Below, piece after piece: positions 32,855-41,822 of a DNA stretch of 64,000 nt. The DNA is taken from the NCBI GenBank assembly GCA_037444075.1, contig JBBIND010000004.1, forward strand, positions 1-64,000, in the 5' to 3' direction. Position numbers and translations under genes: made by a program. Each line of letters starts with the position of its first letter. The first letter of the stretch is position 1. A model generated the notes under the pieces. That model saw only the letters and a list, made by a program, of their open reading frames with translations. It made no database searches and was not told where the DNA came from. This DNA is from JBBIND01 sp037444075. Its GTDB lineage: Bacteria; Acidobacteriota; Terriglobia; Bryobacterales; Bryobacteraceae.

Positions 32855-33530
32855 CGACACCACCCATGTCCTGACGGATCTGCGCATTGAGCCGAGGGAG
32901 GACGAGGTGCTGCGCTACATGGGTTACCCCGCCGGGGTGACGCCCGATGAGCGCCTGAGGCGGCGAGTGCGGGAATCCGTGGCTCAAGCCAGCGAGGCGG
33001 CTCGCCCCAGTGGCGCCTGGCGCCTGTATGACGTGGAGGAACGCGAGCCGCTTTCCTTGACCCTCACCGGCGGGCAGAAGATCGCCGGCAAGGTAGGCGA
33101 ATTCCTGGGAGAAGCGCCGCGCGCCGCGGTGTTCGTCGGCACCGCCGGGGAGCAAGTGGTTGAGCTGGCGCGGCAAGCCATGCGGGCCAACGACAGGGTA
33201 GCCGGCATGGCGCTGGATGCAATTGGCTCGCATCTGGCCGAAGCAGCGGTACAGCGGGTCTTTGAGGAGTTGCGCGGCAGGTTGCGGTCCGGTGAGACGC
33301 TCACGCTGCCGTACAGCCCGGGCTATTGCGGCATCCCACTCAGTCAGCAGCGCGCGCTCTTCACGCTTATCGACGCTGCCTCCATCGGCGTTGAACTGCT
33401 GCCCACGCTCATCATGAAACCACTCAAGAGCGTTTCGGGGATTATCGGGCTCGGCCCCAGCCCACAGGTTACGGCCTACGGCAATCCTTGCGACCGCTGC
33501 CCTCTGGCCGACTGCCGCATGCGGCGATAG
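32829..33530 (+). CDS. stand-alone MetH-activation-domain-like protein
   Basis: Protein of 233 aa resembling the AdoMet-binding reactivation domain of cobalamin-dependent methionine synthase. The AdoMet-site region is seen as LPYSPGYCGIPLSQQRALF, and the closing strand is SVSGIIGLGPSP. It ends in a Cys-rich tail, Cys-x2-Cys-x4-Cys (PCDRCPLADCRMRR). In MetH this domain rescues oxidised Co(II) by reductive methylation with AdoMet. Here it would do so for the operon's corrinoid protein, in place of the ATP-dependent iron-sulfur protein RamA. The TTG at 32829, with GGGAG upstream, is the start; it overlaps the previous gene by 26 bases. Confidence 0.8.
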   Translation: MQPEIIGPDDTTHVLTDLRIEPREDEVLRYMGYPAGVTPDERLRRRVRESVAQASEAARPSGAWRLYDVEEREPLSLTLTGGQKIAGKVGEFLGEAPRAAVFVGTAGEQVVELARQAMRANDRVAGMALDAIGSHLAEAAVQRVFEELRGRLRSGETLTLPYSPGYCGIPLSQQRALFTLIDAASIGVELLPTLIMKPLKSVSGIIGLGPSPQVTAYGNPCDRCPLADCRMRR

Positions 33531-33657
33531 ACCGGGCATCGGCAGCGGTCAACGACCCTGAGTGCGGTGATAGTGGCATCGCTACGGCGGTCCTGCCAAA
33601 CGCCTGTACCGCCCCTTGGGCGACGCCCTAAGAAACCTCGGGTACATACGCCTGCGC

Positions 33658-33666
33658 TGTGATAAT
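33658..33666 (+). promoter_or_regulatory. extended -10 of the Tat oxidoreductase gene
   Basis: TGT followed by GATAAT, an extended -10 pattern, about 80 bases before the ATG at 33747. It lies in the 216-base gap after the corrinoid operon. Confidence 0.35.
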
Positions 33667-33746
33667 CTCGATTTGACCATTGCAGCGGAATTGAGCCATT
33701 TCCGCGTTTCGCTCCTGTTTCGAAAGAAAGACCGGGAGGACACATG

Positions 33747-35015
33747 ATGAACCGCCGTTATTTCTTGGGGTCGGCTATCGGCGCCGCCGCAGCCGTGCGG
33801 CCTGCCTCAGCCAACAACAAAGTGTCGGTTGGCGTCATCGGGCTGCGAGGGCAGGGCAAGGGGCTTGCCGCGCGGTTCGCCCAGTTGCCGGATACGGAGG
33901 TGGCGTACCTGTGTGACGTCGACCAGAATGTCCTCGAGAGGATCGCCGGAGAGTTTGAGAAGAGGCACGGCAAGCGACCCAAGCTCGTGTCTGACATGCG
34001 GCGGATTTTCGATGACAAGGAAGTGCACGCGGTCGTCGTAGCCACGCCGGACCATTGGCACGCGCCGGCGGGCATCCTGGCGTGCGCAGCGGGCAAGGAC
34101 CTGTATGTTGAAAAGCCCTGTTCGCACAACATCCGCGAGGGCCGCCTGCTGGTGGAGGCGGCCAGGCGGTACGGCCGGATAGTCCAGCATGGCACGCAGA
34201 ACCGTAGCAATGCCACGGTGCGCTGGGCTCTGGACCAGGCGCGTTCAGGGCGCATCGGGAAACTGCTCATGGCGAAGGCCTGGAACGTGCAGCTGCGGCG
34301 CAACATCGGCCGCAAGCCTGACAGCGAGCCGCCTCCGGGCGTGGACTACGACACCTGGATTGGGCCTGCGCAGGCTATGCCGTTCAACGAAAACCGGTTC
34401 CACTACGAATGGCACTGGTGGTGGAACTACGGTACGGGTGACATGGGCAACGACGGCGTTCACCAACTGGATATCGCCGTCTGGGCCATGGATGCGGGGC
34501 CTCCGGAGCGAGTCAGCGGCATGGGCAAGAAGCTGTTCTTCGACGACGATCAGCAGACGCCTGACACGATGAACATCACCTACGAGTGGAAAGACAAGGT
34601 CGTGATGTTCGAGATGCGCATCTGGAGCCCGTATATGCTCGAGGGTGTGGACAACGGAGTGGGCGTCTATGGAACGGAAGGGATGATCCACATCGGCCGC
34701 TGGAAGGACTACAAAGGCAGCGTGAAGTTCTTTGACCGCCAGGGAAAGCATGTGCCGCACACGGACGAACCGGGCGAGGGGGAATCCCACCATCAGAATT
34801 TCGTGAACTGCGTCAGGAGCCGTAATGCGCCCAATGCGGAGATCGCCATCGGGCATGCCTCGACCATTTACGCCCACCTCGGCAACATGGTTGCGCGGAC
34901 GGGGCGCTCGCTGAAGTTCGACGCTCAAACCGAGAGCATCGTGGGAGACGCTGAGGCACAGCGCCTGGTGCGGCGCGATTACCGCAAGCATTGGGGAACG
35001 CCCACGGGCGTCTAA
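33747..35015 (+). CDS. Tat-exported Gfo/Idh/MocA oxidoreductase
   Basis: Oxidoreductase of 422 aa with a twin-arginine leader (NRRYFLGSAIGAAAAV). The Rossmann loop is VIGLRGQGKG, and the catalytic motif is DLYVEKPCSHNIREG. The central region contains HYEWHWWWNYGTGDMGNDGVH, typical of a large acidobacterial and planctomycetal subgroup thought to act on sugars. The second of two adjacent ATGs is chosen because GGGAGGA ends 6 bases before it but only 3 before the first. Export with bound NADP is probable. It stands alone on the plus strand, convergent with the SUMF1-sialidase gene (27 bases between ends). Confidence 0.92.
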   Translation: MNRRYFLGSAIGAAAAVRPASANNKVSVGVIGLRGQGKGLAARFAQLPDTEVAYLCDVDQNVLERIAGEFEKRHGKRPKLVSDMRRIFDDKEVHAVVVATPDHWHAPAGILACAAGKDLYVEKPCSHNIREGRLLVEAARRYGRIVQHGTQNRSNATVRWALDQARSGRIGKLLMAKAWNVQLRRNIGRKPDSEPPPGVDYDTWIGPAQAMPFNENRFHYEWHWWWNYGTGDMGNDGVHQLDIAVWAMDAGPPERVSGMGKKLFFDDDQQTPDTMNITYEWKDKVVMFEMRIWSPYMLEGVDNGVGVYGTEGMIHIGRWKDYKGSVKFFDRQGKHVPHTDEPGEGESHHQNFVNCVRSRNAPNAEIAIGHASTIYAHLGNMVARTGRSLKFDAQTESIVGDAEAQRLVRRDYRKHWGTPTGV

Positions 35016-35042
35016 GGATCAGGCACTGACTTCCCTCTCCGT

Positions 35043-37778
35043 CTAGCGGGAGCGGGTGCCGGCGGCCGGCCGAAAGGCCCCGCCGGCGTCCCATGCGATG
35101 CGTTCGACGTGCGCCTCAACCCCCGCGGAACTCGAACCCCACTCGAGGTAAGAGCCGCGCGCCGGTTGCCGCCAGTCAATGACGGTGTCGGCGGGCATCA
35201 CGGCCAATAAGTCTCCGTTCCGATAGATCTCGACGGCGGTATCATCGCGAACGGCCATCCGGAAAGTTTGTGAGGCGGACGAGTTATCGAGTTGGCCGGC
35301 CACGGGCATGAAGCGGTTGTCATGCCAATAGTGGACCTCGGAAGGCGTGATCCTGAGCAAGTAGTGGTTAGAGGTCAAGGCCCCGCCCGCGGCGTATGCT
35401 TCCAGGTCAAATGCGCGAGCCGGGTCCGCTGAAGCGAGTACACGAACCCGGGCCTCAACTGTGAATCCCCTGTCCTGCCGAAACTCAGCAAAGCCAGACG
35501 TACGTTCATTGTTCCAACGCAGACTCTGGCCCTTGTCCGCCCGCAAATTCAGCGAGCCAGCGCTGATGTCGGCACTTCCTCCAGGACTGGCACCAGGACT
35601 TCCTACTACGTGCCAGGCGGGTTTTGATTCCTGCGGCAATGCGCGTGGTTCGTAGACGGCAGCCAGACTCGTCCTCGACGGCAAACGGCCGGCGCTAAGT
35701 GCGCGAACAGGAGGCGGGTTCTGTTTCAGCCACGCGACGTTGAACGCGTAGTGATTCGTGCTGCTGATGAGGTGGATCAAACCATCCCGGCTTTGCACGG
35801 AGGCCAGATACCCCTGGGGTTCGGAAGTGGCCGGGCTCATACGGATCAACCCGCCATCGATGGTAGGCACGGCTGCTTCGGGTTCGTCGCGTGCGATGAC
35901 GCGGCGCACGGGCCAGGTGTTTCCTTCATCGAACGAAAGGGCGCCGAAGATGCTGGAGACCTGACGCGGGTTTCTTCCGCCCTGTCGAACTGGCTCGGGA
36001 TTCGCAGGGTTTTTGGCGAAGGAGGCGAAGAACAGCGAGCCATCTTTCAGGCGAATCATTGTGGCCCGCTGCCCTCCGGTAATGGGCTGGAAGCCACTGG
36101 GGGAAGAGGTCCAACTCCTGCCCAAGTCCGAGGAGACGCTGCGGGGCATCCACCCGTCGAGGTCTTCCCCTCGGCCAAAAGCGAGCAGGCGCCCGTCTTT
36201 CAGCGGTGCGATGGCTGCGTGGACACCTCGGATGCGGCCCCCCGCATCCTCCCAAGTCGTGCCGTTGTCACGGCTCACCCAAACGGTGGAGCCGCCGCCC
36301 GCATCGGCGCCGAAGAGGATCTCTCCGCTGGGCGCTCGAAAGAAGGGCTGCCCAACCATGTTGCGGAATCCGAACTCGGGAGCGATGAGCTTGGCCGGTG
36401 ACCACGTAGCGCCGCTGTCCGTGGAAGTGCGCAGGATGATGGCGAGGGGCTCCCAGCGTCCTGCAGCGCCCAGACCGTTGATGTGGTACATAGTGCGGTC
36501 GCCGTCGAACCATAGCGCCGGGCAGTGATCGTTACGATCCGGCGCATCCCAGAACTCCGAAGCGATGTCCCACTCATCGGAGCCGGCACGGAGGCGGCTG
36601 GCGGCGATGGCCAGCTCACGTCCGCGTTCCATGGCGCAGGTGTACCAGATGGCGAACAGATCGCCGTTGGGGCACTCGGTGATGGCGGGGTCATGATTGT
36701 GGTGGTAGTAGAGCGGTCCATGCGAGCCCGGCGCAATGCGCACGTAACGGCGCGGTCCTCGAAAATAAGGTTGATCCACTGTTACTGTGCTGGCGGGCGG
36801 CGGAGTTTGTTTCACATTGCGCTGTACCGGCGGAGTGGCTGGCAAGGGCAGGGGCTTGGACGCCGGAGTTTCGCCGATCACAACTCTGAAACCGATCAAC
36901 CAGTTTCTTGTTTCAGGAGGCGCTCCGAGGCGGTTGGCCGACCGGAGGTAGTACAGCGGGGTTCCGTGACTGCCGCCTCGAGTGACCTTGAACTCCCCGC
37001 CTGCGCGTCCGACAGGATCGCGCTCAGCACTCGCAACGTAGGGTCCGTACCAGTCCGAGCACCACTCTTCCACATTGCCGTGCATGTCGAACAGCCCCCA
37101 GGGGTTGGCGGGGGTGCGTCCCACCAGCAGCGTCACCACATCGGCGGGGGATGTGAAAGAAGTATTGACGGGATTCTTGTGAAAAGCGGGTGGGAGCGAG
37201 TTCCCCGTTGAGAAGACGGTCCGCGTCCCGGCCCGCGCGGCGTATTCCCATTCGGCTTCGGTGGGCAAGCGGTACGGCACTCCTTCCTTCTTCGAAAGCC
37301 ACTGGCAGAAGGCGTTCGCTTCGTGCCAGTTGATGAAGACCGCGGCTTCGTCATCTTCGCGGGAAAAGCCCTGCTTGCCGCGCAGCGCGCGGTGATTCGG
37401 GTCAAAGGCCTCGTACTGAGCGTTTGTGACTTCGGTAGCGCCCACGAGGTAGGGGCGCGTCAGCGTGACACTCCGCACCGGTTTCTCGTCGAAGTCTCCG
37501 CGCCGGACGTGATCCACGGTGACGCGGAACTTGCCCGGGTCGCCCCAAGGGTAGCGCTTCTCCATTTCATCCCGCGTAGGGTAGCTGAGCGGCAGTGTCA
37601 GTTCGTCCGGAACGGTATTGGACTCGCCCATGGAGAAGGTCCCCGGCTGGATTCGGACGAACCGCATTCCGAGCGAGTTGGTGTGCTCATTCCCGGGCGG
37701 CAGTTGCGCGAACGCCGCAGCGGGAAGCAGAACTGCCAACAGGGGCAGCAGCGTCAGGAACGGATAGGATTTAAACAC
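35043..37778 (-). CDS. secreted SUMF1-like plus sialidase-like fusion protein
   Basis: Exported multidomain protein (911 aa). Domains in order: signal peptide (1-24); SUMF1/formylglycine-enzyme-like domain at about 30-300 (PTEAEWEYAARAG, HGNVEEWCSDW, VTRGGSHG); six-blade sialidase-like propeller at about 335-690 with Asp-box repeats such as STDSGATW, SRDNGTTW and FDEGNTW; and a laminin-G/concanavalin-like C-terminus at about 735-905. The SUMF1 domain has no Cys where the active-site pair of true formylglycine enzymes lies, so it is probably a binding or structural domain. The GTG start shares one base with the stop of the TRAP permease gene, so translation is coupled. The sugar handled is unknown. 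Confidence 0.85.
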   Translation of the reverse strand: MFKSYPFLTLLPLLAVLLPAAAFAQLPPGNEHTNSLGMRFVRIQPGTFSMGESNTVPDELTLPLSYPTRDEMEKRYPWGDPGKFRVTVDHVRRGDFDEKPVRSVTLTRPYLVGATEVTNAQYEAFDPNHRALRGKQGFSREDDEAAVFINWHEANAFCQWLSKKEGVPYRLPTEAEWEYAARAGTRTVFSTGNSLPPAFHKNPVNTSFTSPADVVTLLVGRTPANPWGLFDMHGNVEEWCSDWYGPYVASAERDPVGRAGGEFKVTRGGSHGTPLYYLRSANRLGAPPETRNWLIGFRVVIGETPASKPLPLPATPPVQRNVKQTPPPASTVTVDQPYFRGPRRYVRIAPGSHGPLYYHHNHDPAITECPNGDLFAIWYTCAMERGRELAIAASRLRAGSDEWDIASEFWDAPDRNDHCPALWFDGDRTMYHINGLGAAGRWEPLAIILRTSTDSGATWSPAKLIAPEFGFRNMVGQPFFRAPSGEILFGADAGGGSTVWVSRDNGTTWEDAGGRIRGVHAAIAPLKDGRLLAFGRGEDLDGWMPRSVSSDLGRSWTSSPSGFQPITGGQRATMIRLKDGSLFFASFAKNPANPEPVRQGGRNPRQVSSIFGALSFDEGNTWPVRRVIARDEPEAAVPTIDGGLIRMSPATSEPQGYLASVQSRDGLIHLISSTNHYAFNVAWLKQNPPPVRALSAGRLPSRTSLAAVYEPRALPQESKPAWHVVGSPGASPGGSADISAGSLNLRADKGQSLRWNNERTSGFAEFRQDRGFTVEARVRVLASADPARAFDLEAYAAGGALTSNHYLLRITPSEVHYWHDNRFMPVAGQLDNSSASQTFRMAVRDDTAVEIYRNGDLLAVMPADTVIDWRQPARGSYLEWGSSSAGVEAHVERIAWDAGGAFRPAAGTRSR

Positions 37779-39727
37779 TAGAGAACCTCACGGTGCCGGG
37801 CCGCAAGCCTCCACCTGACGAGCGACCAACAGGCGAGCATCGCGGCCAAGGCCAGAGAAAAGGCCCAGTATCGGGAGCCCGTAGGAAACAGGATGATCAG
37901 TACGGCGGCTGCGCCATGCATGACGCGTTCCAGCCAGGTCAGTGGGCGTCCCAGGTAGCCTGTCAAACTCACCGCCCAGACAGCCGTGGCTGTCAGCAGG
38001 GACAGGAACGCGGCGGCCACCCACAATGGCTCGCCCTGTCCGAGCAGGCGAAGGTCAAACACGAAACCGAATGGAATCAGGAACAGAACGAAACTCAGGC
38101 GAAAGGCCTGCCAGCTGGTGTCCATCGTACCCGCGCGGGCGAGTCCGGCGGCGGCGAATGAAGCCAACGCGACCGGTGGAGTGACCATGGACAGAACGCA
38201 GTAGTACATCACGAAGAAATGCGCGGAAAGGGCCGGTACGCCCAGCTTGAGAAGGGACGGCACAAAGAGGATCGCCCCGATGATATAGGCGGCCACCGTA
38301 GGCAATCCCAAGCCCATCACCAAACACCCCAGCACGGTCAACAACAGCGCGGCATAAACGTTGGCGCCGCCGGCTTCGATAAGGCGCGTGGAGAACTTCA
38401 GAGCCAGGTTGGACTGAATAGCGACGGCGATGATGATGCCGATGGCCGCAATCGGAACCGCTACATGGCTGGCCTGACGGGCCACGTCGTGGATGGCACT
38501 GAGCCACGCTCGTGGTCCCAGCCAGCTTCGCCGCCGCAGGTAGCAGGTCACCACACAGGCGAATATGGCCGCATTCACCGCGAATGTCGCCGAAAAACGC
38601 GAAGTCAGCAAAGCGATAAGGACGAGGGGAGGCAGCAGCAGATAGAGCCTCGGCAGGAGCGGCTCATAAGTCAGCGCCGAGCCCGCCTTCAGCGTGCCGA
38701 TGCCGGTGCGCCTGGCGTTCAGGTCGACGACGAGAAAAAGGGCCACGTAAAAGGCCACGGCGGGGATGACGGCGGCCCAGGCGATGCGGCCATAATCGAT
38801 CTGCAGCATCTCCGCCATGACGAAAGCCGCGACACCCATGACGGGCGGCATGAGCTGCCCCCCGGTGGAGGCGATCGCTTCGATGCCTGCGGCGGCAGCG
38901 GGTTTGTAGCCCGCACGGCGCATCAACGGGATGGTGAACACGCCCACGGAGACGACGTTTGCCACGGCGCTCCCGCTCACCGTTCCCATGAGGCTGCTTG
39001 AGAGCACAGCCGCTTTGGCCGCTCCGCCGCTGTGGCGCCCGCTGAGCGACAGTCCAATATCGATGAACAGCTTGCCGCCGCCAATGGCGGCATAGATCGC
39101 GCCGAAAGCGATGAAGTAGAAGACGAACTGCACGGACGTTTCCGTGGTGATGCCGAGGACTCCATTCGTGGTCATCGTCATCATCTCCACGGTTTCCTCC
39201 AGACCGAAGCCGCGAAATCGCAACCAGCCCGGAAACCAGGCCCCGGCAGCGGAATAGAACAAAACAAACAAGAGGAGCCCCAGCAACGCCCAACCTACTG
39301 TCCGCCGCACTCCCTCGAGCAACAGCAGCAACAGCAGCAGCCCGAAGAACCCGTCCGCTGTGGTGACCGGGTCCACCATTTCGATGCGCCCGGTCAACCT
39401 GGGAAAGGCTAGCCAGTAATAGCAACCTGTGGCGAACACCGCTGCAACCATCAGCACGTCGGCTGCGCGCCTCAGCGTCGAATGCTGGCGCGAATCGAGC
39501 GGAAGTGTCAGGAATGTGAGCGCCAACGCAAACACCAGATGAATAGGGCGTGACAGCAGCGGGTCCTGCGGCTCCGCGACGATCGCAAACTGGAAGGCGA
39601 GCCAGGCGAGTCCGAGCGCGACGATAAGCCACAACCGGACGCGGGACCAAAGGTCTGCCGTCGGTTCGGGATGACCGGCGGCCGCCGAAGCCGTGTCTCC
39701 GGCGGCGGAGGCGCTGTCTAGAGCCAT
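37778..39727 (-). CDS. TRAP transporter fused 4TM/12TM permease
   Basis: Fused small and large membrane subunits of a tripartite ATP-independent periplasmic transporter (649 aa), the DctQ-DctM fusion that is typical of TAXI-type TRAP systems. About sixteen hydrophobic segments are seen. Large-subunit landmarks include GGLVALGLP-like LGLPTVAAYIIGAILFVPSL and the GSAVANVVSVGVFTIPLM stretch. It uses an ion gradient for uptake of an organic solute brought by the TAXI receptor. The start overlaps the receptor gene by 10 bases, and its end touches the SUMF1-sialidase start. This strongly suggests that the imported solute is released by, or related to, that secreted protein. Confidence 0.92.
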   Translation of the reverse strand: MALDSASAAGDTASAAAGHPEPTADLWSRVRLWLIVALGLAWLAFQFAIVAEPQDPLLSRPIHLVFALALTFLTLPLDSRQHSTLRRAADVLMVAAVFATGCYYWLAFPRLTGRIEMVDPVTTADGFFGLLLLLLLLEGVRRTVGWALLGLLLFVLFYSAAGAWFPGWLRFRGFGLEETVEMMTMTTNGVLGITTETSVQFVFYFIAFGAIYAAIGGGKLFIDIGLSLSGRHSGGAAKAAVLSSSLMGTVSGSAVANVVSVGVFTIPLMRRAGYKPAAAAGIEAIASTGGQLMPPVMGVAAFVMAEMLQIDYGRIAWAAVIPAVAFYVALFLVVDLNARRTGIGTLKAGSALTYEPLLPRLYLLLPPLVLIALLTSRFSATFAVNAAIFACVVTCYLRRRSWLGPRAWLSAIHDVARQASHVAVPIAAIGIIIAVAIQSNLALKFSTRLIEAGGANVYAALLLTVLGCLVMGLGLPTVAAYIIGAILFVPSLLKLGVPALSAHFFVMYYCVLSMVTPPVALASFAAAGLARAGTMDTSWQAFRLSFVLFLIPFGFVFDLRLLGQGEPLWVAAAFLSLLTATAVWAVSLTGYLGRPLTWLERVMHGAAAVLIILFPTGSRYWAFSLALAAMLACWSLVRWRLAARHREVL

Positions 39728-40791
39728 CCCTTTTCCCTGTAATAGCGCTCGGCGCCCGGGTGCAGGTCGATGCCGGTGGATTCAACCCGGCCGCTGGTGG
39801 CGGGATCAAAATCGGCCCAGGCGCGATGCGCCCGCACCATCACGTCGCGCTGCTCGCAAATCGTCTTTGTGATGAGGTAGGCCAGTTCTTCGGGCAGGTC
39901 TTTGTGCGCAATCAGGACCGTGCCGCAATCGGCAGCTTGCGTTGGTCCGCGCTGGCCCTTGAACCAGGCCGGCAGGGGGTGCGGGCGGAGGCCTTGTTTC
40001 GCGAGCGCTTCCAGGAGCCCCTCGGAGAAGTCGAGGAACCTGACAGGCGTTATGGTGGCCACCTCGGTGAGCGCGGGATGTCCCCGGATAGCCGACTCGA
40101 AGTACAGGTCCGCGCGCTTGTCTCGCATCATGTCCGGAATCTGGTTGGTGGCAACCTGAATGATGTCGCCGCCGGCAGCTTTGATCTGATCGCGGCTCGT
40201 CCCGAGCGCATCGAAAATCATGTCCGCCACAATGGGCACGCTGCTGCCGGGCGGTTTCATGATGATGCGGGCTGGCCGGTTGGAGAGGAGCGCCTTCTCC
40301 AGCGTGTCGTTGCCGGTGCGGGCAATGTAGTCTTCGCTCAGCGCGGCGACCATCCAGACCAGGTTCAGTCCGCCTGCCAACGCGCGGATATTGGGATGCT
40401 TCACGCCCCTGAAGGCGCGCGGGTCGCCGTCCCGGGCCCATACGGCGGTGGCAACCTGAGCCAAGGCGATGGTTGCCTGCCCGCGCTCCACCAGAGTGGG
40501 ATTGCCAATGGCCCCGCCGCGCGCGATGACCTCCACGCCCACGCCGGAGGGCATGCGCTCCTCGAGCATCTGGGCCAGTGTGGCTGAGAACACATACCAT
40601 GAAGTTCCCGGGGGCATGGCGCCAATGGTGATGGTCTGGCGTGGCCCGCCGCTTCCCTCCCAAAGACGAGCCAATCCGAGCACCGCTAAAATCAGCACCA
40701 CAACCAACCAGCCGGCGCCTCTAGGAAGGCGGCGAGGCACGGGCTGTTCAGGTTCAGGTGGGGCGGGATCGGGAGGAAGATCGGGCCTCAT
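39718..40791 (-). CDS. TAXI-family TRAP solute receptor, membrane-anchored
   Basis: Periplasmic solute-binding protein (357 aa) of the TAXI family. The mature domain begins with TITIGAMPPGTSWYVFSATLAQML, the typical start of the family, followed by ARGGAIGNPTLVERGQATIAL. A Pro-rich cytoplasmic head of about 25 residues and one hydrophobic segment (GWLVVVLILAVLGLARL) precede it, and the segment has no obvious cleavage or lipobox site. The receptor is therefore probably tethered to the inner membrane. The ligand is not inferable; the family often binds carboxylates. The gene lies 25 bases after the dehydrogenase gene and overlaps the permease gene by 10 bases. Confidence 0.9.
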   Translation of the reverse strand: MRPDLPPDPAPPEPEQPVPRRLPRGAGWLVVVLILAVLGLARLWEGSGGPRQTITIGAMPPGTSWYVFSATLAQMLEERMPSGVGVEVIARGGAIGNPTLVERGQATIALAQVATAVWARDGDPRAFRGVKHPNIRALAGGLNLVWMVAALSEDYIARTGNDTLEKALLSNRPARIIMKPPGSSVPIVADMIFDALGTSRDQIKAAGGDIIQVATNQIPDMMRDKRADLYFESAIRGHPALTEVATITPVRFLDFSEGLLEALAKQGLRPHPLPAWFKGQRGPTQAADCGTVLIAHKDLPEELAYLITKTICEQRDVMVRAHRAWADFDPATSGRVESTGIDLHPGAERYYREKGWL

Positions 40792-40816
40792 GGTGCCAGC
40801 AGGGGATCAAGAGGGT

Positions 40817-41674
40817 TCATCGAAACGCTTCGATAATAGCACTGTTATCGTCTCCCCCATGTCCGGCTGCGGCAGCTTGTTCCAGCAATTGCTTGTGCGC
40901 TGTAGACAGGGGCAAGCGCGCCCCACTTTGTCCTCCCATAGCGAGAATCAGGTTGACATCTTTCAGGTGTTGGGCCAGGCGCGCCTGGGGTGCAAAATCC
41001 CGGGCCAGCATTTTCCCGCCCTTGGTGTCCATTACTTTGGAGTAAGCCGGTCCCGCTCGAAGCACCTCCAGAGCGGCTGCCATCGACAACCCGCAGGAGC
41101 CGGCAAAGGCGAGACCTTCGGCGAGCACGGCGCGGTTCAGGCCGAGCACGAGGTTCATCACCAGCTTCATGCGCGCTCCGGCGCCGCAGGCGCCGACGTG
41201 AAACGTGCGGTAGGCGAAGCTGTCAAACAGGGGGGCGCAACTCGCGACGATCGCTGCCTCTCCGCCGACGATCACGATGGCTTCCCTCGCTCTCACCTGC
41301 TTGCTCGAGCCGCCCACAGTGGCATCCAGATAGTGGACGCCGCGCGCGGCGAGCGATTGCCCGAATTCCTCCATCGCTTCGGGCGCGCCGGTGGTGGTAT
41401 CGATGACCGTCTGTCCGGGCTGCAAATGCGGTCCGAGCTTGCGCAAAACCGTATCCGCAATACCGGAATGGGGTAACGACAGCACGATCCGGCGGCAGGA
41501 TGAGGCGACTTCCACGGCTGAGGCGGCGCTGCCTGCACCGATCGATGCCAGTACGTCGCGGCGTGCAGCGTCGGTATCAAATCCCAAGACGGCGAACTCG
41601 GCGTGAATGAAGCGCTCCGCCATGGCCGAGCCCAGCAAGCCAGCTCCAATCAACCCTATCTGTTCCTGTTGCAT
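40817..41674 (-). CDS. 3-hydroxyisobutyrate dehydrogenase-like oxidoreductase
   Basis: NAD(P)-dependent beta-hydroxyacid dehydrogenase family member (285 aa). The Rossmann loop is IGLIGAGLLGSAMAERF. The substrate-site stretch is YLDATVGGSSKQVRAREA, and the catalytic Lys is in GAGARMKLVMNLVLGLN. Members oxidise hydroxyisobutyrate, tartronate semialdehyde, phosphogluconate-like or sugar-derived hydroxyacids. The specific substrate is unknown. The ATG at 41674 is chosen because the fold begins there and AGGAG lies about 9 bases upstream. The next gene on the strand is the TAXI receptor, so the enzyme may process the transported acid. Confidence 0.9.
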   Translation of the reverse strand: MQQEQIGLIGAGLLGSAMAERFIHAEFAVLGFDTDAARRDVLASIGAGSAASAVEVASSCRRIVLSLPHSGIADTVLRKLGPHLQPGQTVIDTTTGAPEAMEEFGQSLAARGVHYLDATVGGSSKQVRAREAIVIVGGEAAIVASCAPLFDSFAYRTFHVGACGAGARMKLVMNLVLGLNRAVLAEGLAFAGSCGLSMAAALEVLRAGPAYSKVMDTKGGKMLARDFAPQARLAQHLKDVNLILAMGGQSGARLPLSTAHKQLLEQAAAAGHGGDDNSAIIEAFR

Positions 41675-41822
41675 GCGAGCGTCTCCTGCGTGGATAAAGC
41701 GATCACGATTCACTTGATTGTTCCAATGTGGCGCACGGCGGTCAAACGGTGGCCCACACAGCGTGAGTAAGGCAAATAGCTTTCTCGCGCGGCAACGCCA
41801 GGTCTGCGGTCGCTGAGCCGCT

